Source: Bacteroidales bacterium (GTDB lineage Bacteria; Bacteroidota; Bacteroidia; Bacteroidales; FEN-979). Taken from it: 64,000 nucleotides of DNA. Under the pieces are notes generated by a model, which saw only the letters and a list, made by a program, of their open reading frames with translations, did no database searches and was not told where the DNA came from. This document shows positions 37,445-45,947 of the stretch, piece by piece. The translations under genes were made by a program, and so were the position numbers. Numbering within the stretch: the first letter of the stretch is position 1; the number at the start of each line of letters is the position of its first letter. The stretch covers positions 1 to 64,000 of the forward strand of contig JANXZO010000033.1 of assembly GCA_025355465.1 (NCBI GenBank). The letters are read 5' to 3'.

Positions 37445-40400
37445 ATGAAGAATTACCAGAAACTGAACAACATTTTCGGCTGGGCTACCTTTGCCATTGC
37501 AACTGTTGTTTACCTTCTTACCATCGAACCAACCGCCAGCTGGTGGGATTGCGGTGAGTATATTGCCACGGCTTTCAAGTTACAGGTTGGTCATCCTCCC
37601 GGAGCTCCGCTATTTCAAATGATCGGACGATTTTTCTCGCTTTTTGCCTTTGGCGATGTTTCGCATGTAGCCATGATGGTCAACATCATGTCGGCGCTGT
37701 CGAGCAGTTTCACAATTCTCTTCCTTTTCTGGAGTATCGTTCTCGTTGCCAGGCGACTGGTGGTGAAGGATGGGGAAATGACGCAGGGTGCGATGTATAC
37801 CATTTTTGCCTCCGCATTTGTTGGGGCAATGGCCTATGCGTTCAGTGATACTTTCTGGTTTTCGGCTGTTGAAGGGGAGGTGTATGCGATGTCGTCGTTT
37901 TTTACGGCCATATCTTTCTGGGCCATCCTGAAATGGGATGTTGTTGCCGATGAAAAGCACTCCTTCCGCTGGCTTATCCTTATCGCTTTTCTCATCGGAC
38001 TGGCGATCGGTGTGCACCTGCTCAACCTGCTCGTTATTCCGGCTACCTGCATGGTATATTATTATAAGAAATACAAAACCACAAAACTGGGAATGCTCCT
38101 CACATTCGTGATATCCATCCTCATTCTCGCTTTTGTCATGTTCTTCATCATCCCCTATGTAGTGGAGCTCTCCGGAAAATTTGAATTGCTCTTCGTCAAC
38201 GGGATGGGGCTGCCTTTCAATACAGGTACAGTGATCTACTTTATCCTTCTGATCGGTCTGCTGGTTTGGGGTCTATACTTCACCAGAAAAAAGGGTAAGG
38301 TGCTTATCAATACGGCGTTACTTGCAATCACCTTTATCCTTATCGGCTATTCCTCGTTCATTATGCTGGTGGTGCGCGCCAATGCCGATACACCCATCAA
38401 CGAAAATGCTCCGAAAGATGCCATCAGTCTCCTTTCTTACCTGAACCGTGAGCAATATGGGGATTTCCCGATCTTTCACGGACAATACTACAATGCTCCT
38501 GTTACCGATTATGCAAATGGCAAGCCGGTATACGCAAAGGACCGGAACACCGGCAAATATGTGGTGATCGACGAGCGTAAAGGCACCGTTCCGGTTTTTG
38601 ATCCCAGGTTTACCACCTTATTCCCGAGAATGTGGAGCAATCAGCGTAAAGGGTCGGCCGAATTTTACAAGAAATGGGGCGGCGAAGGAACACCGATTGA
38701 AGTTACCGATGGCGACGGAAAGGTTGAAACCCTTATGAAACCTACTTTTGGTGAGAACCTGAAATATATGTTTTCATACCAGGTTGGCTGGATGTACATC
38801 CGCTATTTTATGTGGAACTTTTCAGGCCGCCAGAATGATGTGCAGGGTTTCGGTGGTATTGAAGACGGAAACTGGATCACCGGAATTCCCTTCCTCGATA
38901 AAATGAGACTTGGACATGATATGACCAATCTGCCGGACAGCAAAAAAAACCGGGGTACTAATAAATATTATATGCTGCCGCTCATCCTCGGCCTTATCGG
39001 TTTCTTTTTTCATGTGCGAAAAGACTACCAGGGTACGATGATCATCGGTCTCCTTTTCCTCATGACCGGCCTGGCCATCCTTGTGTATCTGAACCAGCAG
39101 CCCTACGAACCGCGCGAACGGGACTATGCCTATGCCGCTTCGTTCTACGCATTTGCCATGTGGATCGGCCTCGGTCTCATACCCCTCATCGGCTGGCTGA
39201 GAAAGAAGCTGAGTGAAAACCTTTCGATCGTTATCGTCTTTGTCGCTACCCTCCTTCTCGTTCCAGGGATCATGGCCAAAGAGAACTGGGACGATCACGA
39301 CCGCAGCGGGAAATATGCCTGCCGCGATTTTGCCGCAAACTACCTCAATTCATGCAACAAGGGAGGCATCCTGTTTACCAACGGCGATAACGATACTTTC
39401 CCGTTGTGGTACGACCAGGAGGTAGAGGGTATAGGCACCGATGTGCGGGTGGTAAACCTGATGCTCGCATCCGGTCCATGGTACATCAACCAGATGTACA
39501 AACGGGCCTACGATTCACCGCCGATACCTCTCACCCTGCGACAGGACCAGTACCAGCAGGGAACCAATGACATCCTGCCGTTTTACGATATCGGCATGAA
39601 GGGTTATGTTGAGCTTAAGGACCTGATCGAGTTCATCAAAAGCGATAATCCCCAAACTTTCCTCACGCTTCAGAATGGCGATAAGATGAAATATTTTCCA
39701 TCGAAGAAGGTGAAGATCACTGTGGATAAAGCGGCATGTATCAAAAATGGTATTGTTCCGCCACATCTCGCAGGGCGTATGGTGGATTCCATCTGCTGGA
39801 CCATTCGTTCGAACCAGCTTTACAAGAACGATGTATTCCTACTCGATATTCTGGCAACGGCTGCCTGGAAGCGCCCCCTCTATTTCGCTGCACCTTCGAG
39901 TGTAAACCATTGCGTAAACCTCGATTCCTTCTGCCTCGTACAAGGCTGGGTCTATCAGTTTATGCCTGTGAAGGCCGGTCAGGGTGACTATATCCAGGGA
40001 ATGGGTGGAGTAGATGCAATTACCTCCTACAACATCCTGAAGAACAAATGTACCTGGGGCAATCTCAGCGATCCGCATACCTATGTAGATCCCGAGAGCC
40101 TGAACAACTCCGTGCGTCCGAAAACCAACATTATGCGGGTTGCGCAATCGCTTCAGGATCAGGGTAAAAACAAGGAAGCTATTGAAATGCTCGACCTTTA
40201 TATTAAGAATTTTCCCGACTCCAAGGTGCCGTTCGATATGTACATGCTGCCCTTCGCTGAGATCTATTATAAGGCCGGGGCAACAGAAAAGGCGACAAAG
40301 CTGATGGAGCGGGTTGCCAAAATTTACAGCGACAATCTGGATTACTACTATTCATTCAGTCCGTCGCACCGGCAGTATTTCGAGCAGGATGTACAAACCT

Positions 40401-40510
40401 GTCTGGGGATCATCAAACGGATATCGATGATGGCCGCGGAAAACAAGCAGACACAGCTTGCTGCCAAAATAGATACCTTATTCAACCTGAAAATTAAGAC
40501 GTTCCAGTAG
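37445..40510 (+). CDS. DUF2723 membrane protein (TMEM260-like glycosyltransferase)
   Basis: The N-terminal region (TIEPTASWWDCGEYIATAFKL ... VGHPPGAPLF) is the signature of DUF2723, the GT117 family to which human TMEM260, a protein O-mannosyltransferase, belongs. About twelve membrane helices occupy residues 1-610, including YLNQQPYEPRERDYAYAASF. A soluble C-terminal part (about 620-1021) ends in TPR-like helices (KNKEAIEMLDLYIKNFPDS). Length (1021) is typical for Bacteroidota members. It probably glycosylates exported proteins at the inner membrane. lgt follows after 1 base, so the two are likely coupled. The glycan and target are not known. Confidence 0.88.
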   Translation: MKNYQKLNNIFGWATFAIATVVYLLTIEPTASWWDCGEYIATAFKLQVGHPPGAPLFQMIGRFFSLFAFGDVSHVAMMVNIMSALSSSFTILFLFWSIVLVARRLVVKDGEMTQGAMYTIFASAFVGAMAYAFSDTFWFSAVEGEVYAMSSFFTAISFWAILKWDVVADEKHSFRWLILIAFLIGLAIGVHLLNLLVIPATCMVYYYKKYKTTKLGMLLTFVISILILAFVMFFIIPYVVELSGKFELLFVNGMGLPFNTGTVIYFILLIGLLVWGLYFTRKKGKVLINTALLAITFILIGYSSFIMLVVRANADTPINENAPKDAISLLSYLNREQYGDFPIFHGQYYNAPVTDYANGKPVYAKDRNTGKYVVIDERKGTVPVFDPRFTTLFPRMWSNQRKGSAEFYKKWGGEGTPIEVTDGDGKVETLMKPTFGENLKYMFSYQVGWMYIRYFMWNFSGRQNDVQGFGGIEDGNWITGIPFLDKMRLGHDMTNLPDSKKNRGTNKYYMLPLILGLIGFFFHVRKDYQGTMIIGLLFLMTGLAILVYLNQQPYEPRERDYAYAASFYAFAMWIGLGLIPLIGWLRKKLSENLSIVIVFVATLLLVPGIMAKENWDDHDRSGKYACRDFAANYLNSCNKGGILFTNGDNDTFPLWYDQEVEGIGTDVRVVNLMLASGPWYINQMYKRAYDSPPIPLTLRQDQYQQGTNDILPFYDIGMKGYVELKDLIEFIKSDNPQTFLTLQNGDKMKYFPSKKVKITVDKAACIKNGIVPPHLAGRMVDSICWTIRSNQLYKNDVFLLDILATAAWKRPLYFAAPSSVNHCVNLDSFCLVQGWVYQFMPVKAGQGDYIQGMGGVDAITSYNILKNKCTWGNLSDPHTYVDPESLNNSVRPKTNIMRVAQSLQDQGKNKEAIEMLDLYIKNFPDSKVPFDMYMLPFAEIYYKAGATEKATKLMERVAKIYSDNLDYYYSFSPSHRQYFEQDVQTCLGIIKRISMMAAENKQTQLAAKIDTLFNLKIKTFQ

Positions 40511-40511
40511 G

Positions 40512-41324
40512 ATGCTGCAATTTATAACATGGGACCCGAGTCCCGAGATATTCCGGATCGGCAGTATTGCTGCTGTTAGGTGGTACGGTCTGCTCTTCGC
40601 CATCTCGTTCTTTTTTGGTTACCTGATCCTTCAGAAAATATTCAAAAAGGAGGGGGTTCCGATCAAATTGCTGGATGAGCTTACTACCTATATGATTCTT
40701 GGTACCATCCTCGGGGCCCGGCTCGGACATGTTTTTTTCTATGAACCTGCCTGGTATATTGCCCATCCCATCAAAATTCTTGAAATCTGGGAAGGCGGAT
40801 TGGCGAGTCATGGAGCTGCCATCGGGATCATCTGTTCACTGCTTATCTTTTCTTATGTCAGGAAAAAGCCCTTCCTCTGGGTGATCGACCGGATTGTGAT
40901 TGTCGTAGCCCTGTCCGGTTTCCTGATCCGCATGGGCAATCTGATGAATTCCGAAATCTACGGTTTGCCTACTTCACTTCCCTGGGGTTTTCTGTTCGTT
41001 CGTTCCACTACGCCGGAGGATGGGTTGTTGCCGAGACATCCGACACAGATATACGAAGGACTGTCTTACCTTGCAACTTTCTTCCTGCTCTGGTGGTACT
41101 ATTATAAAAAGAATGGCAAGCCCGCCTCCGGAATGCTCTTCGGAGTGTTCCTTGTGATGATCTTCGGAATTCGGATCATCATCGAGTTTATCAAGGAACC
41201 ACAGGTTGGTTTTGAGCGGGGACTTACACTAAACATGGGTCAGATGCTGTCAATCCCCTTCGTAATTGCCGGTTGCATCTTTATTTTCCTGGCCATGAGG
41301 CGATCCCGTTCAGCCGCTCTTTAA
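40512..41324 (+). CDS. lgt: Prolipoprotein diacylglyceryl transferase
   Basis: Lgt adds diacylglycerol to the lipobox cysteine of prolipoproteins in the inner membrane. The signature GFLIRMGNLMNSEIYG is present with Arg140, Asn143, Asn146 and Glu148; the catalytic His100 is in GGLASHGAAIG and another essential Arg is in LGARLGHVFFY. About seven membrane helices are visible. The 270 residues are normal. The gene follows the DUF2723 gene after one base. Its last 44 bases overlap the end of a convergent glycosyltransferase gene. Confidence 0.96.
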   Translation: MLQFITWDPSPEIFRIGSIAAVRWYGLLFAISFFFGYLILQKIFKKEGVPIKLLDELTTYMILGTILGARLGHVFFYEPAWYIAHPIKILEIWEGGLASHGAAIGIICSLLIFSYVRKKPFLWVIDRIVIVVALSGFLIRMGNLMNSEIYGLPTSLPWGFLFVRSTTPEDGLLPRHPTQIYEGLSYLATFFLLWWYYYKKNGKPASGMLFGVFLVMIFGIRIIIEFIKEPQVGFERGLTLNMGQMLSIPFVIAGCIFIFLAMRRSRSAAL

Positions 41325-42372
41325 GGGCAGAATAGTCGTTCCGCATAACCATCCCCGGATAGTTTTTTGACATCTCAATGGCATAGAGAAGGTCAAAATT
41401 CTTTTGCTCCATAGAAAAGAATATTTTTCGTTCCATCAGGTTCCGTGCCAGGTACTCCTGTTCAGTCTGGCCGGGTGTAGGAATGAATATTGCCTGCTTG
41501 CCGAGCGTCACCAGGTCCATAATGCTCGAATATCCCGATCGGCAGATCACCAGTCCGGAGGCGAGGATCAGCTCCCTCATTTTTGAAGTTTCGAGGTGCG
41601 AAAAAAGATGGATCCTGTCGTCTATCACGTAAGATTCATCCGTTTCGGGAACGCCGCGAACGATGGCAGTGCGAAGCGTGATATTCCGGAGTTGCAGCAA
41701 TATCTTCTCTTCGAGCAGGGTTCGTTGCGGCTCCGGACCGGAAAGCATGACCAACAGGTCGAAGTCTGGCAGACGCTGACCTTGCAGCGGGTCAGCCGGC
41801 TCCGAAAACCGCGACAAGATTCCAATGTAATGGGCATTGGCGGGGAGAACCGGGGGATGTGAAAGGGCGGAGGCAAGTCCTTTGTGCAGTTCGAAGTCTG
41901 GTATCCAGCATTCGTCGTACTTGTTGATAAAAAAGGTATTGAGACCGTTAACCATCCCTTTTAAAAACCCGATCCTCGACGGCACCCGGATATCGAGCTG
42001 GTGGCTGATCAACACCGAAGGCACCTCCGGATGCCAGCAGCCATACCGATGATCGGAGATTATGATTTCAGCGCCGGTTTGTTGAACAATCTTGCGCAGC
42101 ATACCATGTTCGCGCCAAATTCCGCGTAAAAGTACCGGTGTGAGATGAAGCATTTTAAGCGCCATCCTGTCACTTTTTGGATAACTGATCTTTGCCCCCG
42201 GGAAACGGAACATCCGTACATCGGGGAACTCCCTGCGCAAAAAATCCAACGGCCGGTTGTCCGCAGCAACGATTACTTCGAAACCTTGTTCCAGTAGTAT
42301 CCTGATCAGTGGAACACAACGGCTTGCATGGCCGATACCCCAGTCAAGCGGGCATACAAGAACCTTTTTCAT
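41281..42372 (-). CDS. GT-B glycosyltransferase (MurG/GT28-like), 363 aa
   Basis: The protein has the GT-B layout of two Rossmann-like halves: N-terminal CPLDWGIGHASRCVPLIRIL (glycine-rich acceptor loop) and a C-terminal GT28-type half with RSGYSSIMDLVTLGKQAIFIPTPGQTEQE, which binds the nucleotide-sugar. It resembles the TIGR00661-type family rather than MurG itself. The product probably adds a hexose or HexNAc to a lipid or polysaccharide at the cytoplasmic face. There is no signal peptide. The gene's 3' end overlaps lgt by 44 bases on the opposite strand. The substrate is unknown. Confidence 0.8.
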   Translation of the reverse strand: MKKVLVCPLDWGIGHASRCVPLIRILLEQGFEVIVAADNRPLDFLRREFPDVRMFRFPGAKISYPKSDRMALKMLHLTPVLLRGIWREHGMLRKIVQQTGAEIIISDHRYGCWHPEVPSVLISHQLDIRVPSRIGFLKGMVNGLNTFFINKYDECWIPDFELHKGLASALSHPPVLPANAHYIGILSRFSEPADPLQGQRLPDFDLLVMLSGPEPQRTLLEEKILLQLRNITLRTAIVRGVPETDESYVIDDRIHLFSHLETSKMRELILASGLVICRSGYSSIMDLVTLGKQAIFIPTPGQTEQEYLARNLMERKIFFSMEQKNFDLLYAIEMSKNYPGMVMRNDYSALKERLNGIASWPGK

Positions 42373-42376
42373 GTTC

Positions 42377-42384
42377 CAAATTTA
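42377..42384 (-). promoter_or_regulatory. Possible -7 element of the GT-B glycosyltransferase gene
   Basis: The minus strand reads TAAATTTG, a TAnnTTTG match, only 4 bases before the start codon; if used, the mRNA would be leaderless. Confidence 0.35.
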
Positions 42385-42470
42385 AGGTCAATTAAATGGG
42401 TGTTCATAAAAAGTTATCCACATTGATTTACATTTTATAAACGAAACCGATTAAGCATAAAAGAGACCGT

Positions 42471-43562
42471 ATGCTGCTTTATCAGATTGCCTTGACATTG
42501 ATTCCCGGCGTTGGCAATGTGTTGGGAAAGAAACTTGTGAATCTTTGCGGAAGTCCCGAGGCTGTATTCCGTGAACCCCGCGCACATCTGAAAAAGATGC
42601 CACGGGTGGGAGAGATACTTTCCCGGGCAGTGAATAACCGCGAAATTCTTGCCAGGGCTGAGAAAGAGGTTGCCTTTCTTGAGCGGTACGCGATCCGAAG
42701 TTTTTTCTTTCAGGACCCCGACTATCCCTACCGGCTCAAGCAGTGTAGTGATGGTCCGGTGCTGCTGTTTTATAAAGGCACTGCCGATCTTAATTCGTCG
42801 CGTGTGATTGGCGTTGTTGGCACCCGTAGCGCCACTGAGTACGGAAGAAGTATCACCCGTAAGGTGATCGAAGGACTTGTTCAGCAGCGCGTACTTGTGG
42901 TAAGCGGACTCGCCTATGGGATTGACGGGAATGCCCACAGGGCAGCCCTCGATTGCGGGTTGGACACGGTGGGTGTTCTGGGGCACAGTCTCGACCGCAT
43001 TTATCCTTATGTGCATACCCAACTGGCCGGGAAGATGCTTACACAAGGCGGACTGGTGTCGGAATTTTTAAGTGGTACCAAACCAGACCGGGAGAATTTT
43101 CCGATGCGAAACAGGATCATTGCCGGTTTGTGCGATGCGGTGGTTGTAGTGGAGGCAGCCCGGAAAGGGGGTGCACTCATTACGGCGGATATCGCAAACT
43201 CCTACAACCGTGATGTATTTGCCGTGCCGGGCAGGATTGGTGACCCTTTTTCTGAAGGAACAAATTACCTTGTGAGGACCAACCGTGCAGCCCTCATTCA
43301 GAAACCCGACGATATTGAATACCTGATGGGATGGAAGACTGAAGCCAAAAGTGCCGCCAGCACCCAGCGAAAGATATTCCTTGAGATGACGCAGGACGAG
43401 GAGCGCATCGTCTCCATCCTGAATGAAAAGGGACAAGTGGGGATTGATGAGATCAGCATCGTTTCCGAACTGTCAATGAGCAAAGTCTCGGCTGCCCTTC
43501 TGAACCTCGAGTTCGAAGGAGTGGTAAAGTGTCTTCCCGGAAAAGTTTACGTGATGTTATGA
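42471..43562 (+). CDS. dprA: DNA-processing protein DprA
   Basis: DprA loads RecA on incoming single-stranded DNA during natural transformation. The Rossmann-like domain contains VGTRSATEYGRSITRKVIEGL and SGLAYGIDGNAHRAAL, with ENFPMRNRIIAGLCDAVVVVEAA and AVPGRIGDPFSEGTNYLV further on. A helix-hairpin-helix region is at the N-terminus (LIPGVGNVLGKKLVNLCG) and a winged-helix domain at the end. The length of 363 residues is standard. It overlaps the convergent PrsW-like gene by 6 bases. Upstream (42414-42422) is a perfect single DnaA box. Confidence 0.96.
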   Translation: MLLYQIALTLIPGVGNVLGKKLVNLCGSPEAVFREPRAHLKKMPRVGEILSRAVNNREILARAEKEVAFLERYAIRSFFFQDPDYPYRLKQCSDGPVLLFYKGTADLNSSRVIGVVGTRSATEYGRSITRKVIEGLVQQRVLVVSGLAYGIDGNAHRAALDCGLDTVGVLGHSLDRIYPYVHTQLAGKMLTQGGLVSEFLSGTKPDRENFPMRNRIIAGLCDAVVVVEAARKGGALITADIANSYNRDVFAVPGRIGDPFSEGTNYLVRTNRAALIQKPDDIEYLMGWKTEAKSAASTQRKIFLEMTQDEERIVSILNEKGQVGIDEISIVSELSMSKVSAALLNLEFEGVVKCLPGKVYVML

Positions 43563-44234
43563 AGGTTCAGGCACGGTGTAGGCAGCTTTCAGCCCCAGGA
43601 TAAAAACGATGATAGTAGATCCGAAAGAGAAAAGACTCAGGAGTTTAAAGTCATTGGTTAACATACAAAAATTGAAAATACCGTGAAAGAAGGCAGCCCC
43701 AAGAAGTCCGGTAAGTGAAAAGACAAAGCGGGCTTTCATGAATTTCGCCATGCCGACGAAAAATCCCATAATGACGGCGAACATGATGTTGGCCGGAACC
43801 ATCACGAAGGCATACATGGTAGTCGGAAACCTTAACTGTGTGGAAAAGGGATCGACCATGAACAGAACCAGGGCGAAAGTGGCAAACCCGAGGGCGGTCA
43901 TGATTGAGCAGGTGATCCCGTGGATCGGCCGGCTGATCAGGTTGCTCGGGATAATGACATAACGGTAAAGAATAAATTTTCCAAGTTCGGAACTCAGCGC
44001 CACGGTGATGAATGAGAAGAATAGTGTCCGTTTCAGGCTGCACAGGTCGTTGAGACCGAGCATGGCCGACAAACTTTCGGCAGCAAGCAAGACCAACACA
44101 CCACATGCTCCCGCTAAAAACGACCTGAGAAGTAAGTTGCTGTAGGCCTTGTTGTAACGTTGGCCGAAATAAAAAATCATGGCCATCGCGATGACCGGTG
44201 CAAAACTTAAGGTAACATATGCAAGAGGTCTCAT
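43557..44234 (-). CDS. PrsW-like membrane protein with degenerate active site
   Basis: The protein has about seven hydrophobic segments and aligns with PrsW intramembrane metalloproteases. Several positions of the family signature have changed. The first motif EExxK reads Ser-Glu83-Leu-Gly-Lys86; the second, FxxxE-like GFATVENILY, reads GFATFALVLF with Ala121 in place of Glu; the expected His of PAHxxFAVIMG is Asn149 (PANIMFAVIMG). The last His (184, FHGIFNF) is kept. It is therefore probably not an active protease of the usual type. The function is unknown. It converges with dprA. A TACATTTG box lies at 44262-44269. Confidence 0.68.
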   Translation of the reverse strand: MRPLAYVTLSFAPVIAMAMIFYFGQRYNKAYSNLLLRSFLAGACGVLVLLAAESLSAMLGLNDLCSLKRTLFFSFITVALSSELGKFILYRYVIIPSNLISRPIHGITCSIMTALGFATFALVLFMVDPFSTQLRFPTTMYAFVMVPANIMFAVIMGFFVGMAKFMKARFVFSLTGLLGAAFFHGIFNFCMLTNDFKLLSLFSFGSTIIVFILGLKAAYTVPEPS

Positions 44235-44261
44235 CGTAGCATGTTTATGTGTATTTCAAGC

Positions 44262-44269
44262 CAAATGTA
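44262..44269 (-). promoter_or_regulatory. -7 element of the PrsW-like gene
   Basis: The minus strand reads TACATTTG, matching TAnnTTTG, 27 bases before the start codon. Confidence 0.55.
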
Positions 44270-44352
44270 ATTAATTTTATACTTTTACCAACTCAAAAAT
44301 GTAACACTTATGAACATATGCATGTTGTAATGGTTAATAAACGAACGGTTTC

Positions 44353-45282
44353 GTGGGGCAGGTAATAAAAACCGGGGCCATTGTTGTGAAATCAACAGGT
44401 AGCTGGACAACAGTCAGACTGCCTGACGGACGTCACTACGTATGCAAAATTAAAGGTCAGTTCAGAATGCGCGACATCCGGCACACTAATCCCGTGGCCA
44501 TCGGCGACAAGGTGGAGGTAGAGCTTGATGACCAGAACAGTCATGGCATGGTAACAGATATTTACCCCCGTGAGAATTATATCATCCGTAAGGCAACCAA
44601 ACTTTCCAAGGTCTCTCATATCATTGCAGCCAATCTCGATCATGCCTATCTGATCGCCACCCTGGCGAATCCACGAACCTCCAACGGGTTCATTGACAGG
44701 TTCCTGGTAACGGCAGAAGGGTACAAGATCCCTGCAAGTATTATTTTCAATAAGACAGATATCTACAGCCGGGAGCTAACCGATGAAATGGAGAAACTTA
44801 AGGCGATGTATAACGCAGCGGGGTACCCCTGCCATTGTGTATCGGCACTTACCGGCAGTGGCGTCGAAGCCCTCAGAACATTGCTGAAAGGAAAGCTGAG
44901 TCTGTTCTCCGGTCACTCCGGCGCAGGTAAATCGGCGCTCATTCGGGCCATCGATCCGGCGCTTATGCCCAGGGTGGGAAGCATTTCTGAAATGCACAAG
45001 AAAGGGATGCATACCACTACCTTTGCCGAGATGTACGAACTGTCGGTGGGCGGCTTTATCATTGACACTCCGGGAATCAAGGAGTTTGGCCTTTATGACT
45101 TTGAAAAATCGGAAATTCACCGGTGTTTTCCGGAGATGGACCGGTTGCTTTCACAATGCCAGTATACCAATTGCAGCCATACCCACGAGCCCGGCTGTGC
45201 GGTGAAGTCGGCCCTGGATACGGGAACGGTAAGCAGGTTGCGTTATAATTCCTATCTTAGTATTCTTAACGATCCGATATGA
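44353..45282 (+). CDS. rsgA: Ribosome small-subunit-dependent GTPase A
   Basis: RsgA is the circularly permuted GTPase that matures the 30S subunit. An N-terminal OB fold (GAIVVKSTGSWTTVRLPDGR, residues 8-27) precedes the permuted G domain: G4 FNKTDIYS, G1 SGHSGAGKSALIRA and G3 DTPGIKEFGL, in that order. The C-terminal zinc motif is CQYTNCSHTHEPGC. The length is 309 residues with start GTG 44353, which gives the conserved N-terminus. It overlaps the CBS-domain gene by 4 bases (ATGA), so the two are coupled. Confidence 0.96.
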   Translation: MGQVIKTGAIVVKSTGSWTTVRLPDGRHYVCKIKGQFRMRDIRHTNPVAIGDKVEVELDDQNSHGMVTDIYPRENYIIRKATKLSKVSHIIAANLDHAYLIATLANPRTSNGFIDRFLVTAEGYKIPASIIFNKTDIYSRELTDEMEKLKAMYNAAGYPCHCVSALTGSGVEALRTLLKGKLSLFSGHSGAGKSALIRAIDPALMPRVGSISEMHKKGMHTTTFAEMYELSVGGFIIDTPGIKEFGLYDFEKSEIHRCFPEMDRLLSQCQYTNCSHTHEPGCAVKSALDTGTVSRLRYNSYLSILNDPI

Positions 45283-45944
45283 TTGCCAGGGACCTTATCA
45301 CCACCTCCTTCACACCGCTCAGAACCTCTGATCCCGTTTCCTTTGCCATCACCCAGATGGAGGAGCTCAGGGTTTCTCACCTTCCCATTGTTAATGATGT
45401 GGAATTCCTGGGATTGATCTCTGATTCCGACATGCTCTCCATCAACGACCCGGAGGAGGAGATCGGAAATTTACGCCGCCCCCTTTCCGGAGCTTATGTA
45501 ACTGAAGGACAGCATATTTTTGAGGTGATGAAGGTGTTCGATTCGCTAAAACTTTCCGTACTCCCCGTTGTCAATGACAAAAACCATTACCTGGGTCTGA
45601 TTACCCTGTCGCGGCTGTTGAAGGAGCTGACTTCCATTCTTGGTGTGGATAATCCCGGGGGTATTATTGTGCTGGAGATCAACGATAAGGATTATACCCT
45701 CACAGAAATTGCACATATTGTTGAATCCAACGATGCGAAGATCCTAAACCTTTATGTTACCTCCTACCCGGATTCTACCCAGATTGATGTTACCCTGAAG
45801 ATCAACAGGATCGATTTGGGACCGGTTTTGCAGACTTTCTTCCGGTACAATTACCTGGTTAAAGCCTCCTGGTCGCATGAAGACGCTTACAATGAAGGGT
45901 TGCGTGATCGATTCGATGCCTTGATGAACTACTTGAATATCTGA
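45279..45944 (+). CDS. CBS-pair domain protein, 221 aa
   Basis: Two CBS domains are visible: about residues 5-55 (DPVSFAITQMEELRVSHLPIV) and about 70-125 (IFEVMKVFDSLKLSVLPVVNDKNHYLGLITLSRLL). A C-terminal ACT-like half follows (GGIIVLEINDKDYTLTEIAHIVESND). CBS pairs bind adenosyl nucleotides and regulate partner proteins. In Bacteroidota such a gene often precedes nadK and the envelope cluster, as here. The start overlaps rsgA's stop by 4 bases and the next gene begins 3 bases after its end, so one transcript is likely. Its partner is unknown. Confidence 0.85.
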   Translation: MIARDLITTSFTPLRTSDPVSFAITQMEELRVSHLPIVNDVEFLGLISDSDMLSINDPEEEIGNLRRPLSGAYVTEGQHIFEVMKVFDSLKLSVLPVVNDKNHYLGLITLSRLLKELTSILGVDNPGGIIVLEINDKDYTLTEIAHIVESNDAKILNLYVTSYPDSTQIDVTLKINRIDLGPVLQTFFRYNYLVKASWSHEDAYNEGLRDRFDALMNYLNI

Positions 45945-45947
45945 CCG

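Noticed and set aside
42414..42422. Perfect DnaA box TTATCCACA upstream of dprA
   Set aside because: Only one box, with no cluster, no dnaA or dnaN neighbour and no A+T-rich unwinding element; a 9-mer of this kind occurs by chance, so an origin is not supported.
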